Counted from the stretch's first letter, positions 1 through 13,879 are shown. The stretch is DNA of 64,000 bases from Eulemur rufifrons (GCF_041146395.1 NC_090989.1:224038843-224102842); one strand, 5' to 3'. Numbers and translations: made by a program. The notes: a model not told the origin generated them from the letters alone.

Positions 1-89
1 GCAAACTCGGGTTTGGGAACCACTCTCATAAAGTGTTGTGTTCCTTACCCTGGCACAGGCAGGCAGGACAGGATAGTGGCTACATGTGT

Positions 90-290
90 GGACTCTGACA
101 CTAAACTGTATGGGATCAAAGCCTGGCTCTGCCCCTTTTGAGTTGTGCAAGCTTGGGTAAGCTACCTAACCTCTCCAAGCATTAGTTTTCCTTATATGGA
201 CTAGGGAGACTTACCTCACAGAGCAGATGTGAAGATTAAATGAGCTATTGGATAGGAAACAGAACAGTGCCTGGCCCCAGGGGTGGGCGT
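90..290 (+). repeat. MIR SINE
   Basis: This is a diverged MIR in plus orientation. It keeps the core order: a 'tggctctgcc' segment, 'cttgggtaagctacctaacc', 'gaagattaaatgagc' and 'acagtgcctggcccc'. Confidence 0.8.
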
Positions 291-1144
291 ATAAGCATTT
301 TGCTATTATCATAGAAACCAGTGGTTGAATTCAGCTAACACTTGAACATCTTCAGTGCAACCCACAAGGTTCACTCAGGGCATGCAAACTGGCGGTACGA
401 AGGCCACTGGATCCACTCTATGATCTTTTATTTTGGCTGGCACACAATTAATATATGTATTTTTAAATGTCAAGTTGAATGCCTTTCCATAGCACTCCAG
501 TTCAAATCAACAGCCTTCTCTTGAAGTCCTGCCACCCTATTTACTTCAGCGAGTGACCAGCCTGTCGTTTCAATTTCTGACCCCCAGAGTTTGCCGGGGG
601 GCACATGCCCCACAGTCACCCTGCCTCTTTGGAGGCTGGCCTCTGTTGTGCTGTGGTAGTGGAGGCGCTGTGTGTGGGGGTGGTGAACACCCACGGGCGC
701 TCCTGAGAGGGTGTCACAGCGGGATATGTATCAGAAGGCTCCTGGCTGAGCTTCTAGGTATCCTCAAGCCAAATCTTACACCTCCTCGCCCTGGAAGAGC
801 ACCTGGGTTTTATGGCTACACAGCCCTAGACCCCATACAGAACCTATCCCAGGCCTATGGAGTATCCCTGAGGACCAGTGATTCTTAGACGTAGGTAGTC
901 ATAGCTTGCTCCTCAAGGCACATTCAAGGATCATAAAACCATAACTGGGGTGCCAGTCAGCCTCCCCCATATTTCCTCAAGTTGTTCTGTCTACTGGACT
1001 TTTGAATTTGGTTTGTGTAATAGAATCTGAACACCTTCACAGGCTAGTTCACATTCATCTCAACTAGCTCACCTTTGCACACTTCTGAAACATGAGTTAC
1101 AAAGATTTAGGTGGGGCAAGAAATCAGGGGCTGAGTAACATGGG

Positions 1145-1365
1145 AGAGCATGTAGTATGTTGGTTGAATGCATGAATCAGTTAGGCCTGGGTTTAATTCC
1201 ATCTCCAGCACTAACTAGTCAAGGTTCATTATCTCTCTGTACTTCATGTTTGAAACTGGGATGCTAATGTTAGTTTCTACCTCCCAGAGTTGTTGTAAAC
1301 ATGAAATGAGATAATACATGTGAGGCACTAAGCAAAGTGCCTGTCCCATAGCAAATGATCAATGT
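1145..1365 (+). repeat. MIR SINE
   Basis: This plus-orientation MIR reads 'aggcctgggtttaattccat', then the 'tcattatctctctgtacttc' core, 'gagttgttgtaaacatgaaa' and 'aaagtgcctgtcccatag'. Confidence 0.8.
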
Positions 1366-2039
1366 GTGGAATTAACAGTATTGTTATTAAATGTTCCCAG
1401 TCAGTTTTAAAACATGATCTTTCATTGCCTGATGGTTTACAGGCATCAAAGCAATTCTCAGACACAGATAATCTGTTTAGCTGGCTTTTTCCCCCTGTGC
1501 ACCAGCAATTAGAATCCAGATCTGAAGGCCATACCCTGTCTACCCTTAAATTGCCACTAAGCCATATTTCAGGGCTGTTCTTACAAATTAGTGTTAATGA
1601 GCATAGAAGAAGAGATCTTTTTCATATCATCACATGGCAGGGGCTCCTCTTTCTCCACGCATTTCACAGCTGACAGAAGCTTTCGGAAACAGGCTCCCAC
1701 AGTCGTTACGAGGCAGGCAGATGTCTGAATGGCACGGCCCTTAGCGTCACCCCGAGCCCTGCGTTCACCGGTCCGTCACTGAAGGCTGTCAGGAGGCCCC
1801 ATCCTGGTGAATATGCAGCAAGTACATACGAACGTCAAATACATCCCACTCTTGCCTAAGCAGACTAGGGAGCCAAAAAATGCTATGTTTCCTGGCTGGG
1901 TTTAGGTCACAGGCAACACACTTGGCTCCACAGCAAGACAGAGAATGGATTTAAAGTGAGGAAACACTTTCTCTTGCCCTCATCTATAATTTGTGCCTTT
2001 GGTTCTGAAGTTTCGATTATTCTTTAGTGATTTTTAGTA

Positions 2040-2265
2040 GCTGACACTGAGTACCCACTATGTGTCAAGCACTATTCCAAATTCATGTATTGACTTAATC
2101 CTTATAGTAGTCTATAAAGTAGGTGGTATTATCCCCATTTGACAGAATCGGAAACTGAGGCTCAGAGGCATTACATAACTTCCTCCAAGTCACGTGGCAA
2201 ATAAGTAGCAAGGCTGAGCTCTGAACCCAGTGGTCACTGATTTTAACTGCAAAGCTGGGCTGGAT
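2040..2265 (-). repeat. MIR-type SINE, minus orientation
   Basis: The order 'cactatgtgtcaagcacta', 'ttatccccatttgacagaat', 'gaaactgaggctcagaggc' and 'tctgaacccag' is the reverse complement of a MIR-family element. Confidence 0.8.
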
Positions 2266-2449
2266 CACACCACCCTAGATTGCTCTTACACTGGGGGAAA
2301 AGTTTGCATTTTCTGTAAGTTTAAAAAAATTTTGTTTTAATGCCAAAGGTTTCTCTTTACTAAGTGCACTATTTGAAAACTAACTTTACTACCTTTTTAA
2401 AAATTGTCAAATATAACAATCACAGTGAACACTCAAGTTATACGTAAGA

Positions 2450-5060
2450 CTGCTGCTTGTACTTCATTTGATTTCTAAATGAATCCATCAGTTGCCCCCC
2501 CCTTGTGAACAAAAAATAAAGTCATCCCATATAGCTTACGTACAAGATTTTCCTTTAACATGCTCTTTATAAGATTAAAGGGCGTTGCTTTGAGTCTTAA
2601 GTGCAGAGTTATTATCATGAATAAATATTGCATTTTATCAAATGCTTTTTTTGTGTCCATTTTGTTTTTACTCTCTAACTTAGTTGCCCTTGTGATAATA
2701 CTCTGTTTTATTTCATTCCTCAGTATATAGTTAATTTTTATACATGTTCCCTGTAGCATGAAAAGAAGTTATGTATTGTTGTTTGGTGTAATATCTATAC
2801 ATGTCCCTTAAGTCAGTATGTTAACTATGTTGTTTAAATAGTCTATATTCTTACTAGTTGTTGTGTCTACTTATTCTAATAATTACTGAGAGGGGGTATT
2901 AAAATACTCCAGGATGATTGTGGATTTCTCTATTTTCCTCTTATATTTTTGTCATTTGTTTGCTTCATAAATTTAAACTTGTTATGTCTTCTGGGGGGAA
3001 TTAACTCTTTTATCATTTTGAAGAGTTCCTCTTTATCTTTAGCAATATTTTCAACCTTAAAGTCTACTCTATATGAAAATAATAGAGCTATTTTTTTGGT
3101 TATTATTGTTAGATATCTTTTTAAATTTTTAACTTTCAAGCTTTCTGTATTTTTATGTTTAAGATATATCTTTATAGTGAGCTTATCGTTGTCTTTTATT
3201 GAAATCTAGACATCGTCTCTTTCCTGGAGCATTTAGTTCACTTATATTTAAAGTAATAACTAATAAATCTGAATTTAAATCTTCCATCTTATATGTTCTC
3301 TCCTTGTTCCACCTGTTTTTCTTTCTCTTCTTAGATTGATTTTTTTTAAAGTTTCTATGCCTTCCTTGAAGATAGGAAGTTATGTCATTTTTTTCTACTT
3401 TTTTTATGGTTACCTAGAAATTATAACAGGAATCCTTGACCTATCTAAGATTCATACCTTTACTTTCCTCCAATATTCAAAGATCTTAATTATAATTATT
3501 GTCATGGTACTTACACTTATTGTGGTTGTATATTTTAATTTTCCACAATATTAACTAGTATACATTATTTTCAGCACCACAAGACATTATTGTTGTCTTA
3601 TACAGCCAATGTTCATTTATACCAACTCCTATTTTTAACATTTCTTTATTTTTATTCATTGCCACATTTTCTACCAGATATACACTGGAATAATTTTCCT
3701 CCTGCCTAAAGAATATCCTTGAGAATTTCTTTTTGTGTGGGTAGACTATTCTCTCAGCTTTTGTTTGTCTGAAGATGCCTTTATTTTGCTTGTGTTTTAG
3801 AAGGAAAGGTACACTAGATTGAGAATTCTAGGCTGTTATCCAGTTTCCTGATTTTTCAGTGTTGTTGAAAAATTAGTTGTCAATCAACTAATTATTTATT
3901 TGTCTTTGATTTTCTGCAATTTTAGTCTAATGTGTCTAGACATGAATTTATTTTTATATATCCTGCTTGGATTTCTAGAACCAGTGAATTGATCTCCTTC
4001 ATCGGTTCTGGGAAATCCTCAGCCACTATCTCTTCAGTTTTTGCCTATACACAAGTCTGCCTCTCCTCTTCTTTTGAGACTCCCATTAAATTATGTTAGA
4101 GCTTTTCACTGTATCCTTTATGTCTCTTACCCTCTGTTATATATTTCTCACTTTTTATTTCTCCAGCTACATAGTTTCTTCTGACATATTTTAAGTTCAC
4201 TAACACTCTTCAGCTGCTGTTAAACCCATTTATTATGTTATTAATTCTAGTTATCTTTTTAGTTCTTTAATTTCAACATCTTGATATCTTTTTATAGTTT
4301 CCAGTTATTTGATGATGTTATTATATTCAGTGTTTTATTTCCATGAACATAGTGAGAATAACTGTTTTACAGTTTGTATTGAATAAATTCCAGTATCTGT
4401 GGGTCTTTTTCTGGTATATATTGTTTCTCTTGATTCTGGTACATGTTGTTTTGTCTATCCAAATGGCTCAGAATCTTTGTTTGCCATTTTGTTTGAAAAA
4501 TTGCTTATAGAAACAACCTGAGACCAAGGATGTTGTTAGTTTCCTTCATTTCATTGTATGAAACTTGTGAGGGAGCTAGTAGGTCAGAGCCATGGATTTA
4601 TAACCCTCTGGATTACAGTCTGTATACTACTTTGAAGTGGTTCCCTTTGAGTTTAAAATCTAGAACCGGGGTTGTTATGCCATGATCTCTGCCTTTGGTA
4701 AGTACTTAACCTTCTTCCTTCAGGCATGTGAATCTGCCACACAGGTCTGCCTCTCAGCTGTCTCTTAGGTTAGTCCCCTGGGTAGCAGAGGCAGATTGTA
4801 ATAGATCAGGTTCTCCACCTGGACCTGTGCAGTTCACCCAAAGCACTTGTTCTTTAGCTCCTCTCCTAGATAGGCAAATGCCCCAGGACAGAAAGAACTC
4901 TGGCTCACTTCCCTGAGCTCCAACCTTTTTTCTATTCGTGTTACTATCTTATTAGGTCATTGGTCATTGATGATTTTAATAAGATGCTTTTATATATTTC
5001 TTTCAGCCTTTTTCTGTTCAGAGAGAGGGTTAGTTTGAATCACCCGGTTCACCATTACTA
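2450..5060 (-). mobile_element. Ancient L1 (L1M-type), minus orientation
   Basis: This T-rich block is an old, broken L1 on the minus strand. At 2475-2759 the minus strand encodes KKAFDKMQYLFMIITL and FNLIKSML, matching the L1 ORF2 reverse-transcriptase AFDKIQ and LNLIK motifs. Between about 2900 and 3500 it resembles the endonuclease part. From about 3700 rightwards it resembles the 5' region of L1M elements (for example 'gaagatgcctttattttgct' and 'agtaggtcagagc'). Many stops and indels make it inactive. The boundaries and the number of separate fragments are uncertain. Confidence 0.75.
4004..4093 (-). repeat. 90-bp inverted repeat, left copy
   Basis: Read as its reverse complement, this segment matches 5066-5155 with about 8 mismatches in 90 and no gap. 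It lies within the L1M 5' region. Confidence 0.9.
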
Positions 5061-5065
5061 GAAGC

Positions 5066-5155
5066 TAATTTAATGGGAGTCTCAAAAGAAGAGGAGAGGC
5101 AAACTTGGATGTAGGCAAAACTTGAAAAGATAGTGGCTAAGGATTTCCCAGAACC
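5066..5155 (+). repeat. 90-bp inverted repeat, right copy
   Basis: This is the inverted partner of 4004-4093. It starts 'taatttaatgggagtctc' and ends 'ggatttcccagaacc'. It sits at the right edge of the L1 block with opposite orientation to it. Confidence 0.9.
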
Positions 5156-6324
5156 AAAACAAACAGGGTTTGTTTTGTTTTGTAATCATTTTCCTGCCAA
5201 TATTTAAAAATCAAATTTCATATGAAAATCTAGATATCTTGCTTCTTTTAAAACCAAAAATCTGGCAACCTCCGGCTCACATATCACAAGAGCAGAGTGA
5301 CATCAGAGTTCCCACCATGCTCTGTTGCCTTAAACTAGCCCCAATCTAGGATTCACTGCCTGTCTTGGTGGGCATCTGACTTTGCTACCACTGAACAAGC
5401 AATAATGGAGAAAGAGGTGCAATTATCTCAATATTAATGAATATGACTTTTACCTGGATAGTTACATATCCAGGAATCTAGGGCATTCTAATTTAAATTT
5501 TCTTTTTCTGAAATATGGATTCTCACTATGAGGGCTTGAAGACTGCTGGGGCATGCTGGCAGATTTGTATAAGGAGCCCAGAAATCTTTTGGGGAGTAAG
5601 GGGACTAAGATCCTCCCCAACCTCTATTCCCTGAGATGCAAACTCTCAGCATGGACTGAACTGGCCATGACCAAGGCAAAGAACTACATATAATCCAGGA
5701 ACTGTTTCCACTCAATCCAGCCCTTGAGGGAGCACACCAGAGCAAAGAAGCTGTGCGAGAAAAGCTGCAAAGCACAGAGACTGAGACCCCATGCCCATTT
5801 TGGGAGGGGAACTGCTGGCAGAGTGGAGCCAAGAAAGTATAGGCTCTTTTCCCCTCCTACCTTAAGGAACTGCCAAGGCCTAGGCAGGGGCCTTCAGTGA
5901 CCGGATGGTGGAGGCCCAGCCCTACAATCTCCTTTCAGGCCCACCCCAGGTGCTGATACTGCTTCTCTGGAAAAACAGTTAACAGTCTCTCTATACTTCT
6001 CACAACCACCACCCCACAGCCCACTTGATGTAACCAGTTACAAATAGCACGGTGGCATTCTCCAGCTTCCAGGGAGTATAGCCTTCTAAGAGAGAGCTGA
6101 CCCTTTAGAAAGGATTTGAGGACATGAAAGGGAGTAGGAGATCTGAAAGACCAGACTTCCTACTGGTCTGGAATTGTGGGGCTTGAGGATTGCCTCTGAG
6201 ACCACTCTTGGAAGATGGACTGGGGTCCACTAATTCTGTGCCAGATTGAAGATGGGCACCCTGGTTATTCCAATTTATTTTCCATAAGTGAGTGAGCATC
6301 CCTATATATTTTTTTATGGCACAC

Positions 6325-6595
6325 AGAATAGTACCCTAGTTAAGACCATGGGCTCTGGAGTGAGAGTCTAGGTACAAATATCAGCTATACTACTTAGAAA
6401 CAATAGGTTATTAAAATTCTCAGGACCAAAGTTTTCTCATTTGTAAAACATAGATGGATAGCACAAGTACCTATAGCATTAGATTGTGGAGAGAATGAGA
6501 TATAGCACACACAAAACATGTAGCATTCCACCTAGCCCATATGCAGGCAAGCACCTGATACGTGCTAATGAACACTATCGTCATTATTGTTATTT
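6325..6595 (+). repeat. MIR SINE
   Basis: This is a plus-orientation MIR: 'taagaccatgggctctggag' is followed by 'tctcatttgtaaaacataga' and a weak 3' end near 'gtgctaatgaac'. Confidence 0.75.
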
Positions 6596-7847
6596 GAAGC
6601 AGGAATCCTGGCTTGCTCACACAGTAGGGCAGAAGTGAGTGGACCAGCATTCCAGTCCCAACAGGCTGACCTTTGCTAGATAGACAACAACCCCTCTGGC
6701 TTCAGCTTCTTTGCCCATAAAACAAAGTTCACATTATTTTTTCTGAAGAAAGAGAACATAAAAAGAGATTAAGAATGTCAGACCCAGTGTTCTCTGCTCT
6801 TTAGAAGAAAGACACCCAAAGCCACTCACATTAGAGGCAACATCTCTGTGTGTCAATCAGACACTGTCAGCTCAGGAAAGCCAGCCTTCCTTTGTGTTTG
6901 TGTGCACTGCGGCCCCATATATCCAGCCAGAGGGGATACAATCAGATTGCAGTTGGATAAGACAATGCTAAAAACAGAAGGAATAGATGTCACTGCATTT
7001 GGAACACATTCCTTAAGGGTATATCAGTTTCTAAAGCAGTTAGCAAGGACTGCCACAGTGAGTACAGTTAGCAAGGATGGCTACATTGAGCAAGCTGAAT
7101 AGCAGCCTTGAGTAGCAGAAGCAAATATAAGAGAACTTCTGCCGTGAAACCACCTGAGTCTTATGGAGGAAGCAGTACAGTAGGAGAGTCATTAACACCA
7201 GGTACTAAAAAGATGGAAATGAGCCCTCTACCCAAACACAGATTCATCCCCACACTATGAAGACTATTAGTGGAATTTATGGACAGTTAATACACATTTT
7301 ATGAGTGCAGTTTTGAGAAAGGAACATGTTCTTTTATGGTCTTTGACTCAGCTGCCACATAACCTAACCCTTAAGTGCTTTAAATAATTGACCTTTTCCT
7401 AGTAATTGAGGTTTCACTAGACCGTCTACCCACAATTTTAACAAAGCTTCGTGTCTTGGCAAAATCAAATTAGAACTTTCTTTACTTCATCCATGGCTTA
7501 TTTTGAATCTCTGAGCTCAACTATTATAACTGTGTGAAGAAAACAGTCTAACACGATTGAGTTGACATGGAGGGAGGATTTCTATAGAGACGCAAAATGA
7601 AACTGATTTGTTTGTTTCTTTTTTTGTTAATTGACCTGAGAAGCAGGGACAGGTCTTTAAGAATGGAACATTTTTTCTGGGTTATTTTCTGCATGTTTTG
7701 TAATTTTCAAAAAGGAAGGGGAATAGCAGAGGCCAGTTACCCTATAAATGCATCCTAGTTGGTTTGGCATTAAAGGGTGTTATCAGGTCTGGAGGAAAAA
7801 TCAATCCTGTTAAGCAAAGGTGGACACGAGGATCCCAAAGGTCATCT

Positions 7848-8002
7848 GTGGTGATACTTCTCAAACTTTAACGTGCATGAAGATCGCCTGAGGAGCTTGT
7901 TAAAATGCAGAATCTAATTTAGTTGGTCTGGGTTGGGGCCTGAGAGTCTGCATTTCTAAGTAGCAACTGTGTGATGCAGATGCTGCTGGTCCAAGAACTG
8001 CC
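7848..8002 (+). mobile_element. MER5A-like hAT-Charlie MITE
   Basis: This reads 'atacttctcaaactttaacg', 'gatcgcctgaggagcttgtt', 'tctgcatttctaagtagc' and 'gatgctgctggtcc', the diagnostic order of MER5A. The outer ends are eroded. Confidence 0.8.
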
Positions 8003-8063
8003 CTTTGGGTAGCAAAGGTATAAAGTGTTGTTAGCAACAATATAAAATATACCTGCTTTTAAA

Positions 8064-8258
<195 letters not shown>

Positions 8259-9127
8259 TGAATTCATATGATTGCAATCTGAACAATGTTAGTATGAAAC
8301 AGATAATGCTGAATCAGTGGCTTAATTCACCAATATAGAAATACATAGTCAAAGATGCTGTAAAATGTACAGCTAGGAAATCTTAATATATCATCAAGGA
8401 ATCTTAGCTTTTTTGAATACCACACTGACCATCTTGTTCCCAAGGATGTAACTAAAGCAAACAAAGAACACAAAGCAACAGACTTGTTGCTTCCTAGAGG
8501 GTAGGGGGGTTCCTAGGAGAGTGGATTTGAGGATCACTGTGTTAAAGAGATAAAATGCAATAGTGCCTTGTTACCAGTTCCTGGAAGCCCTATTCACACC
8601 AGCATACAATGTCACAGCACTCCCCAGCTTGGGGCAACTGCCAAAATGGCACATGTTGGCTTCCCATGTGTTGTAAGTATTCACCAGAGCTCACTTTTAT
8701 CATTTCTTTTTTCATCTCACTTATCCCTCACTTTTCCCCTTTTCTTCTGACATACTTATAGTGCTGCTCATCTGAAAATCATTTATAAGCAACTGCTTTA
8801 AATAAAAAAAAGGAGAAACCCTCCAACAAGAAACCAAAGACCTGGAAAAGGAGTTTAACTTCATGAATACAAACATATTGTAAAACATTTTCCTTTCATG
8901 TTTGGTTGCGATCAAAAGCAATGGAGTTCAATCTCAGAAGGCCAACGTTGGAGATTTCCGGAGCTATTTGGTGTTTTTTTCTAAAACTTTAAAATTCCTC
9001 CATATATACACACATGAATACAAATGTAATTTTGCCTTTTACAAAATGTATTGTTTAGCCAAACTCTTTTTGATGCAAGCTTCACTGAATGTAATCAGAA
9101 ATTGTGCATAATGTATCATGTTCAAAA

Positions 9128-9412
9128 ACCTGTAAGGCAGGGGTCAACCAATTACAGTCCTTGGGCCAAACCCAAGCTGCCACCTGGTTTTGGTACAGCC
9201 CATGAGCTAAGAATGGTTTTTATGTTTTTAAATGGTTGGAAAAAAATCAAAAGAACATTTTGTGACATGTTAAAATCATATAAAATTTAAATTTCAGTAC
9301 CTATAAATATAGTTTTATTGAAATATAGTCTCACTAATTCATTTACGTATTATCTGTGGCTGCTTTTGTGCTACAATGGCAGTTGAGAAGTTGCAACACA
9401 GATCATACAACT
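9128..9412 (-). mobile_element. MER20-like hAT-Charlie MITE, copy 1
   Basis: This block contains 'ggcaggggtcaaccaattac', 'tattatctgtggctgctttt' and 'gtgctacaatggcagttgag'. It shares its layout with the copies at 23515 and 50805. The family name is from memory. Confidence 0.7.
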
Positions 9413-9415
9413 TGT

Positions 9416-9838
9416 ATTATGGATTGAATTGTGTCCCTTCAAATTCATATGTTGAAGTCCTAACTGCCAGTACCTCAGAATGTACCTTACGTAAACATAG
9501 GATCTTTACAGAGGTAATCAAGTCAAAATGAGGTCATTAGAGTGGGCTCTAATTCAGTAAGACAGGTGTTCTTATAAAAAGGAAAAATTTGGACACAGGG
9601 AAGATGTACACAGAGGGAGATGGGGTGAAAAGACATGGGGAGAAGATGGCCATGTACAAACCCAGGAGAGAGGCTTTGGAACACATCCTTCCCTCGCAGC
9701 CCCCAGAGGGAACAAACCCTGCTGGCACCTTGATCTCAGACTTTTAGCCTCCAGAACTGTGAGACAATAACTTTCTGTTATTTAACCAGCCCAGTCTGTG
9801 GCACTTTGTTACATCAGCCCCAGTAAAGTAACACAGCT
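9416..9838 (+). mobile_element. MLT1-type solo LTR (ERVL-MaLR)
   Basis: It begins 'ttatggattgaattgtgtcc', passes 'tcatatgttgaagtcctaac', 'gtgttcttataaaaaggaaa' and 'cctccagaactgtgagacaa', and ends 'cagccccagtaaagtaacac'. This is the full layout of an MLT1-class LTR. No internal retroviral region is present. Confidence 0.82.
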
Positions 9839-10199
9839 AGCAAACCCTAGACAATTTACTATCTGGGCTTTTACAGAGAAAAGCTTACTGACCGATTTTT
9901 GTATTTAATACCTTGAAGCCAGCAAGCGTATGCCCCATGGTTAGCCATAGACACCAAGAATCCTTTCTTCCGTGAACCTGCCTTTCATCTCACACCCATT
10001 CTAGTGTTTTAAACCCTTTCTCCCTGGCAAGTGAGCTTGGAACAACCAACAGATTGCACATTATTTGGATACAACAGGATTGTTGAACAACCCCCAACTC
10101 AGTATCTCTTACTCCAAGCCAAGAGGGCAGCAAAAAAGTGACAGTGGTTTTATCTTTTCCTCTCTGGATTAAACATGTCTTTTGATTCCAAGGCTTTGT

Positions 10200-10645
10200 C
10201 ATCTTGAGACCTTGCTGACACTGGAAGGGACTCCCCTCCTGGGGTTGGCTAATTCTTAGAGATAACAAACCGCCCACCCTGGAGCCTGCCTTGCATATGC
10301 AAACCAGCACTTCTTTTATCAGGCTCTAGCAGGACTCTCACACTTGGCCACCACTTCCCTGCCCTAACCACCCCCAAGGCCAGGTACCAGGCAATTGGGG
10401 AGAGTTCCTATGCCCCAGAGCCTGCTGAAATTATTCAAACTAGCCAATCCTAAACCTGCCTTGCCTTGCCCACAGAACCCCAATAAAGGCTTTTGCCCAT
10501 GTTTTCCCCTTGCCCCTTCTGCCTCCTGACCCAGCCCAGTGCCTCCCCATATGACACTGTCCCTTCCTCTTGGGAACTGTGAGTAACAAACCATCTTTCA
10601 ATGCCAGGCATCTCCTGGTCTGTGGGCCTCTTCCTAAATGAATAA
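10200..10645 (+). mobile_element. LTR-like sequence (endogenous retrovirus, family uncertain)
   Basis: A pyrimidine-rich region leads to a polyadenylation signal AATAAA at 10482-10487, followed by a C/T-rich stretch and 'gcatctcctggtctgtggg', which resembles an LTR U3-R-U5 order. No viral genes adjoin it. It could be a different class of repeat. Confidence 0.5.
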
Positions 10646-13439
10646 TAATGAAGCCTACATTTTAAGCCACTCTTCCTCATCTACCTTCCATCTCATCTCA
10701 TGAAGTATGGAGTACACAGGCCCAGCCTAGCAAACAATGCCTCACGTGATGGTTTCTACCAATAAAAATGCTCAGAAATAAAACTCAGAAAAGGAACATA
10801 CAATCAGAATTTTGCCAGTCTTTCATCGTTTTCCCTCCTGCCAAGACCTATGCATTCCAGTGCTGAAATGCTTCTCCCCTGGAGTTTTTCAGGCCTCCCA
10901 GCATCCTGGCAGGCAAGATCCAGGGACGGGGAGCTCCCTCACCTGCATCTTGAACAGGAGTTCTGATTCTGGGATTAGGACATCAAACCTAAAATCAGCC
11001 AAGAGTAGACAGGAGAGCTAAAACAGCTACATTCTCCCCTTGACAACCCAGATCTTGTCTTCCCCATGTAAATGAAGCACAACCGTGGTGGAAGGCCAGG
11101 CAATGTCTCCTCCAGATGCTGGCTGATTGCACATACTGGTCCAGAGCTTTCTTCTGAGGGCTACAACCAACCTCCAGGTTCATCGTCAGTATTCATTTGT
11201 TAAGATACACTCTCATTTATGAGTAAAGCAAATGATTTACTATGCACCACTTCAAAGAAAGCCTGAATTGCCACCGGTCCATGAGACTTGGGTGGCTTTC
11301 TGCTGAAAGGCACAGAAATGTGGCTGACGCTGGGAAAGTCAGATTGTGCTGGGCACAGCTTGTCAAACCCATTCATCTGGCAAGAGGAGTTATAGCCGGT
11401 GACCCTCTGTACTTGTGTGACCAGTGCAAATTCATTCATGCTGCCTTTTCAGGCTGAGTAAACAAGATCCAGCAAGACTCGGTGATTTGTGGACATAAAC
11501 AGCACCGGGTTAACCAATAGCTGGTTAAGCATGTGCTTCAGACACAGCAAAGCAAAGGCAACAAAATGGGAAATAATTTGGTAACAAGTTGATATTTAAT
11601 ATTTCAGGGAACATTTGAATAGCATCTTAAGGAAAAAATTAAAATTTTGTTAGATTTTCTTCATTTATTTTTAAAGGTATAATAATTTTGTTTTTTTGTT
11701 TTTTTTTAATTACATAAGAGGAAGTGGGGAAGGGAAATATAATATTTTCAGGGTTTATGATTTCTAAACTATAACCCGAACTTGACCCAGAACCAGGATC
11801 AAGGCACAACTTTTAGCACAACAGTGTTCTGTTCTTTAGGCCACTAGTTTCTTGGGATAAGTTGGCAATGCCAAGATATTCTCACAAGATTTGTACTAAG
11901 TATCTCTTTTGTATCTATTACCAGAAAGGGAGATTTGAGATGGGCTGTCCGTGGGATGGACATGAATGGTCCGCAGTGACAGTCACATACTTTCCCACAA
12001 GTCCTAGACCAGGCATAGTGTGGGTGAACAGGGCCGTCACACACTCAGTATCTCGAAGGGAGATCGGATCACAATGGTCAGCTGAGAAAAAGGCTTGTCG
12101 TCAAAACTCTGAACAGCCCTGGTCTGCGATAGACACTAGCTCCCTGGGAGTCACGTGCCAAATTCCAAACCCACGGGAGTTTCTCGCATGCCATCAGATG
12201 ACCCACCATCCCAGGAGTGCTCTCAGCTCCCAGGAAAACAGTGCATAGTAATAGCAGAGTGAGTCCATTTCAATATCTAAGGGAGAGAAATGAGGTCTGT
12301 TTGCCTCGGATTTTTTTTTTTCCTAGAAAACCTATACATCTTTGCTTCCTTCCAAGTGTCATTCCATTCCTAGTGACATCTAGGAAAACACAGCTGTACT
12401 AAATTCCTTTCTGCACCACTAGAGGGAAATCTAACCCACCTGACCAGAACTTGTTTCTTTCTTATTTCTTTTCTTTCTTTACAAAAAAAAAAAAAAATTA
12501 TAATCACAGAAACACAATTTTAAGGCTGAAAAATACCTGGAGACATTACTTTGCTCAGTCCTTTCCACTCTTCCCCATATTTTAAAATTATCTGAATCTA
12601 TGTGGTCAGAGAGACTTCTAGAAAAGCCCAAACCAGCCATCCTAATTGGGCCTTCACAATTGAGAAATTGTTCTAACAGTCAATCTGAATCCCTTCCAGT
12701 TCAGCTTGAGTTTATTTCCTCAAATTACATATTCATTAGTTATGGAGAACAGCTGGTCATCTTTCCTGCCTCTTATTATGCTTTAAATTCCTGAAGACCT
12801 CCAAGTCACGCCTCTCTTCTAAGCAAACCAAGCCAGCTCTTTAACTTGGTGCTAGAGTTTCTATCACAACCCTTTCACCACGTGTTTCTTTTCTAAACTC
12901 TCTCCACATCACTCCACCCTTCCCCCATGGTTCCAAATTGCAGCAATACAGACCCAATTCTGGGGGAAAAAAATAAAATGAAGTATTTCCTCATGTTTTT
13001 CCTTGCATATATGACTATTAATATATCCCTGTGAAGGTTTCTTTTAAAATAACAATATAATCTTTTTGATATATATTTATCTAGTATGATTCCAAAATCA
13101 TGCTGCCACACATATACATAAATATACATATATATCAAAATTTTCATCTTGTCATGAAAATTGAGTGGCCAAGTGAATGCCCATTTATGTGTCACTTCAG
13201 GGCTCCATTCTGTTTCCAACTCTTTCACATCACATATATTATTTCAATTTCTAATTTCGTTCTCCAAGTTTCTGACCACTCACTCCAGATCCCCAACCAG
13301 TATGTATTTAGAACATTATTCTTTTAATAATGTTTTTAAAATCTCTTCATTGCTAATTCAAGTTAAGGGAGAGAAAACTGGTTATTTTTAAAGCACTAAT
13401 TTATTCACTTTTATAAGTGTCACTAAAAGAAAAACTTTA

Positions 13440-13850
13440 GGCAAATTAAATTGAACAGAGCTTAACTGAGCAAAGAACGATTCTTGAATCAGGCAGCCAG
13501 CAGAGGTTCAGAAAGACTCTGGGCTGCCACACGGACAGATAACATTTATGGACAGAAAAATGAAAGTGACACACAGAAAACGGAAGTGAGGTACAGAAAC
13601 AGCTGGATTGGTGACGGTTCAGCTTTGGCCTTATTTGAAGAACGGTTTGAACCGTTGGCCGCCGGGGACTGGCAGACACTTGGCTGCTGTGATTGGCTGA
13701 GACTCAGCTCCTTGTTACAGGACAAGGTTCCAGTCTGTTTCTGCATCCAGTTAGGTTACAGTTCACTACGTATGTTGAAACCTGTAGGCCGAACTTAAAA
13801 TATGTAAGGAGGACGCTTTAGGCTAAACTTAACAGTGTGAAATACTAAAA
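13440..13850. repeat. Unnamed interspersed repeat
   Basis: The block running from 'agagcttaactgagcaaaga' through 'cagaaacagctggattggtg' and 'gtgattggctgagactcagc' to 'taggctaaacttaacagtg' looks like a common mammalian repeat, probably LTR-derived. I cannot name the family or fix its orientation. Confidence 0.45.
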
Positions 13851-13879
13851 AATGTATTTGGTCTTTGTCCCCAGTTTTC

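Noticed and set aside
2475..2759. Open frame with reverse-transcriptase-like motifs as a possible gene
   Set aside because: It is a fragment of a decayed L1 ORF2 and not an independent gene.
10482..10487. AATAAA as a poly(A) signal for a plus-strand gene
   Set aside because: It sits in an LTR-like repeat and no plus-strand coding exon lies upstream.
11862..12248. 128-codon plus-strand open frame
   Set aside because: Low-complexity-free but unlike any known family; an overlapping minus frame of 66 codons is equally open.
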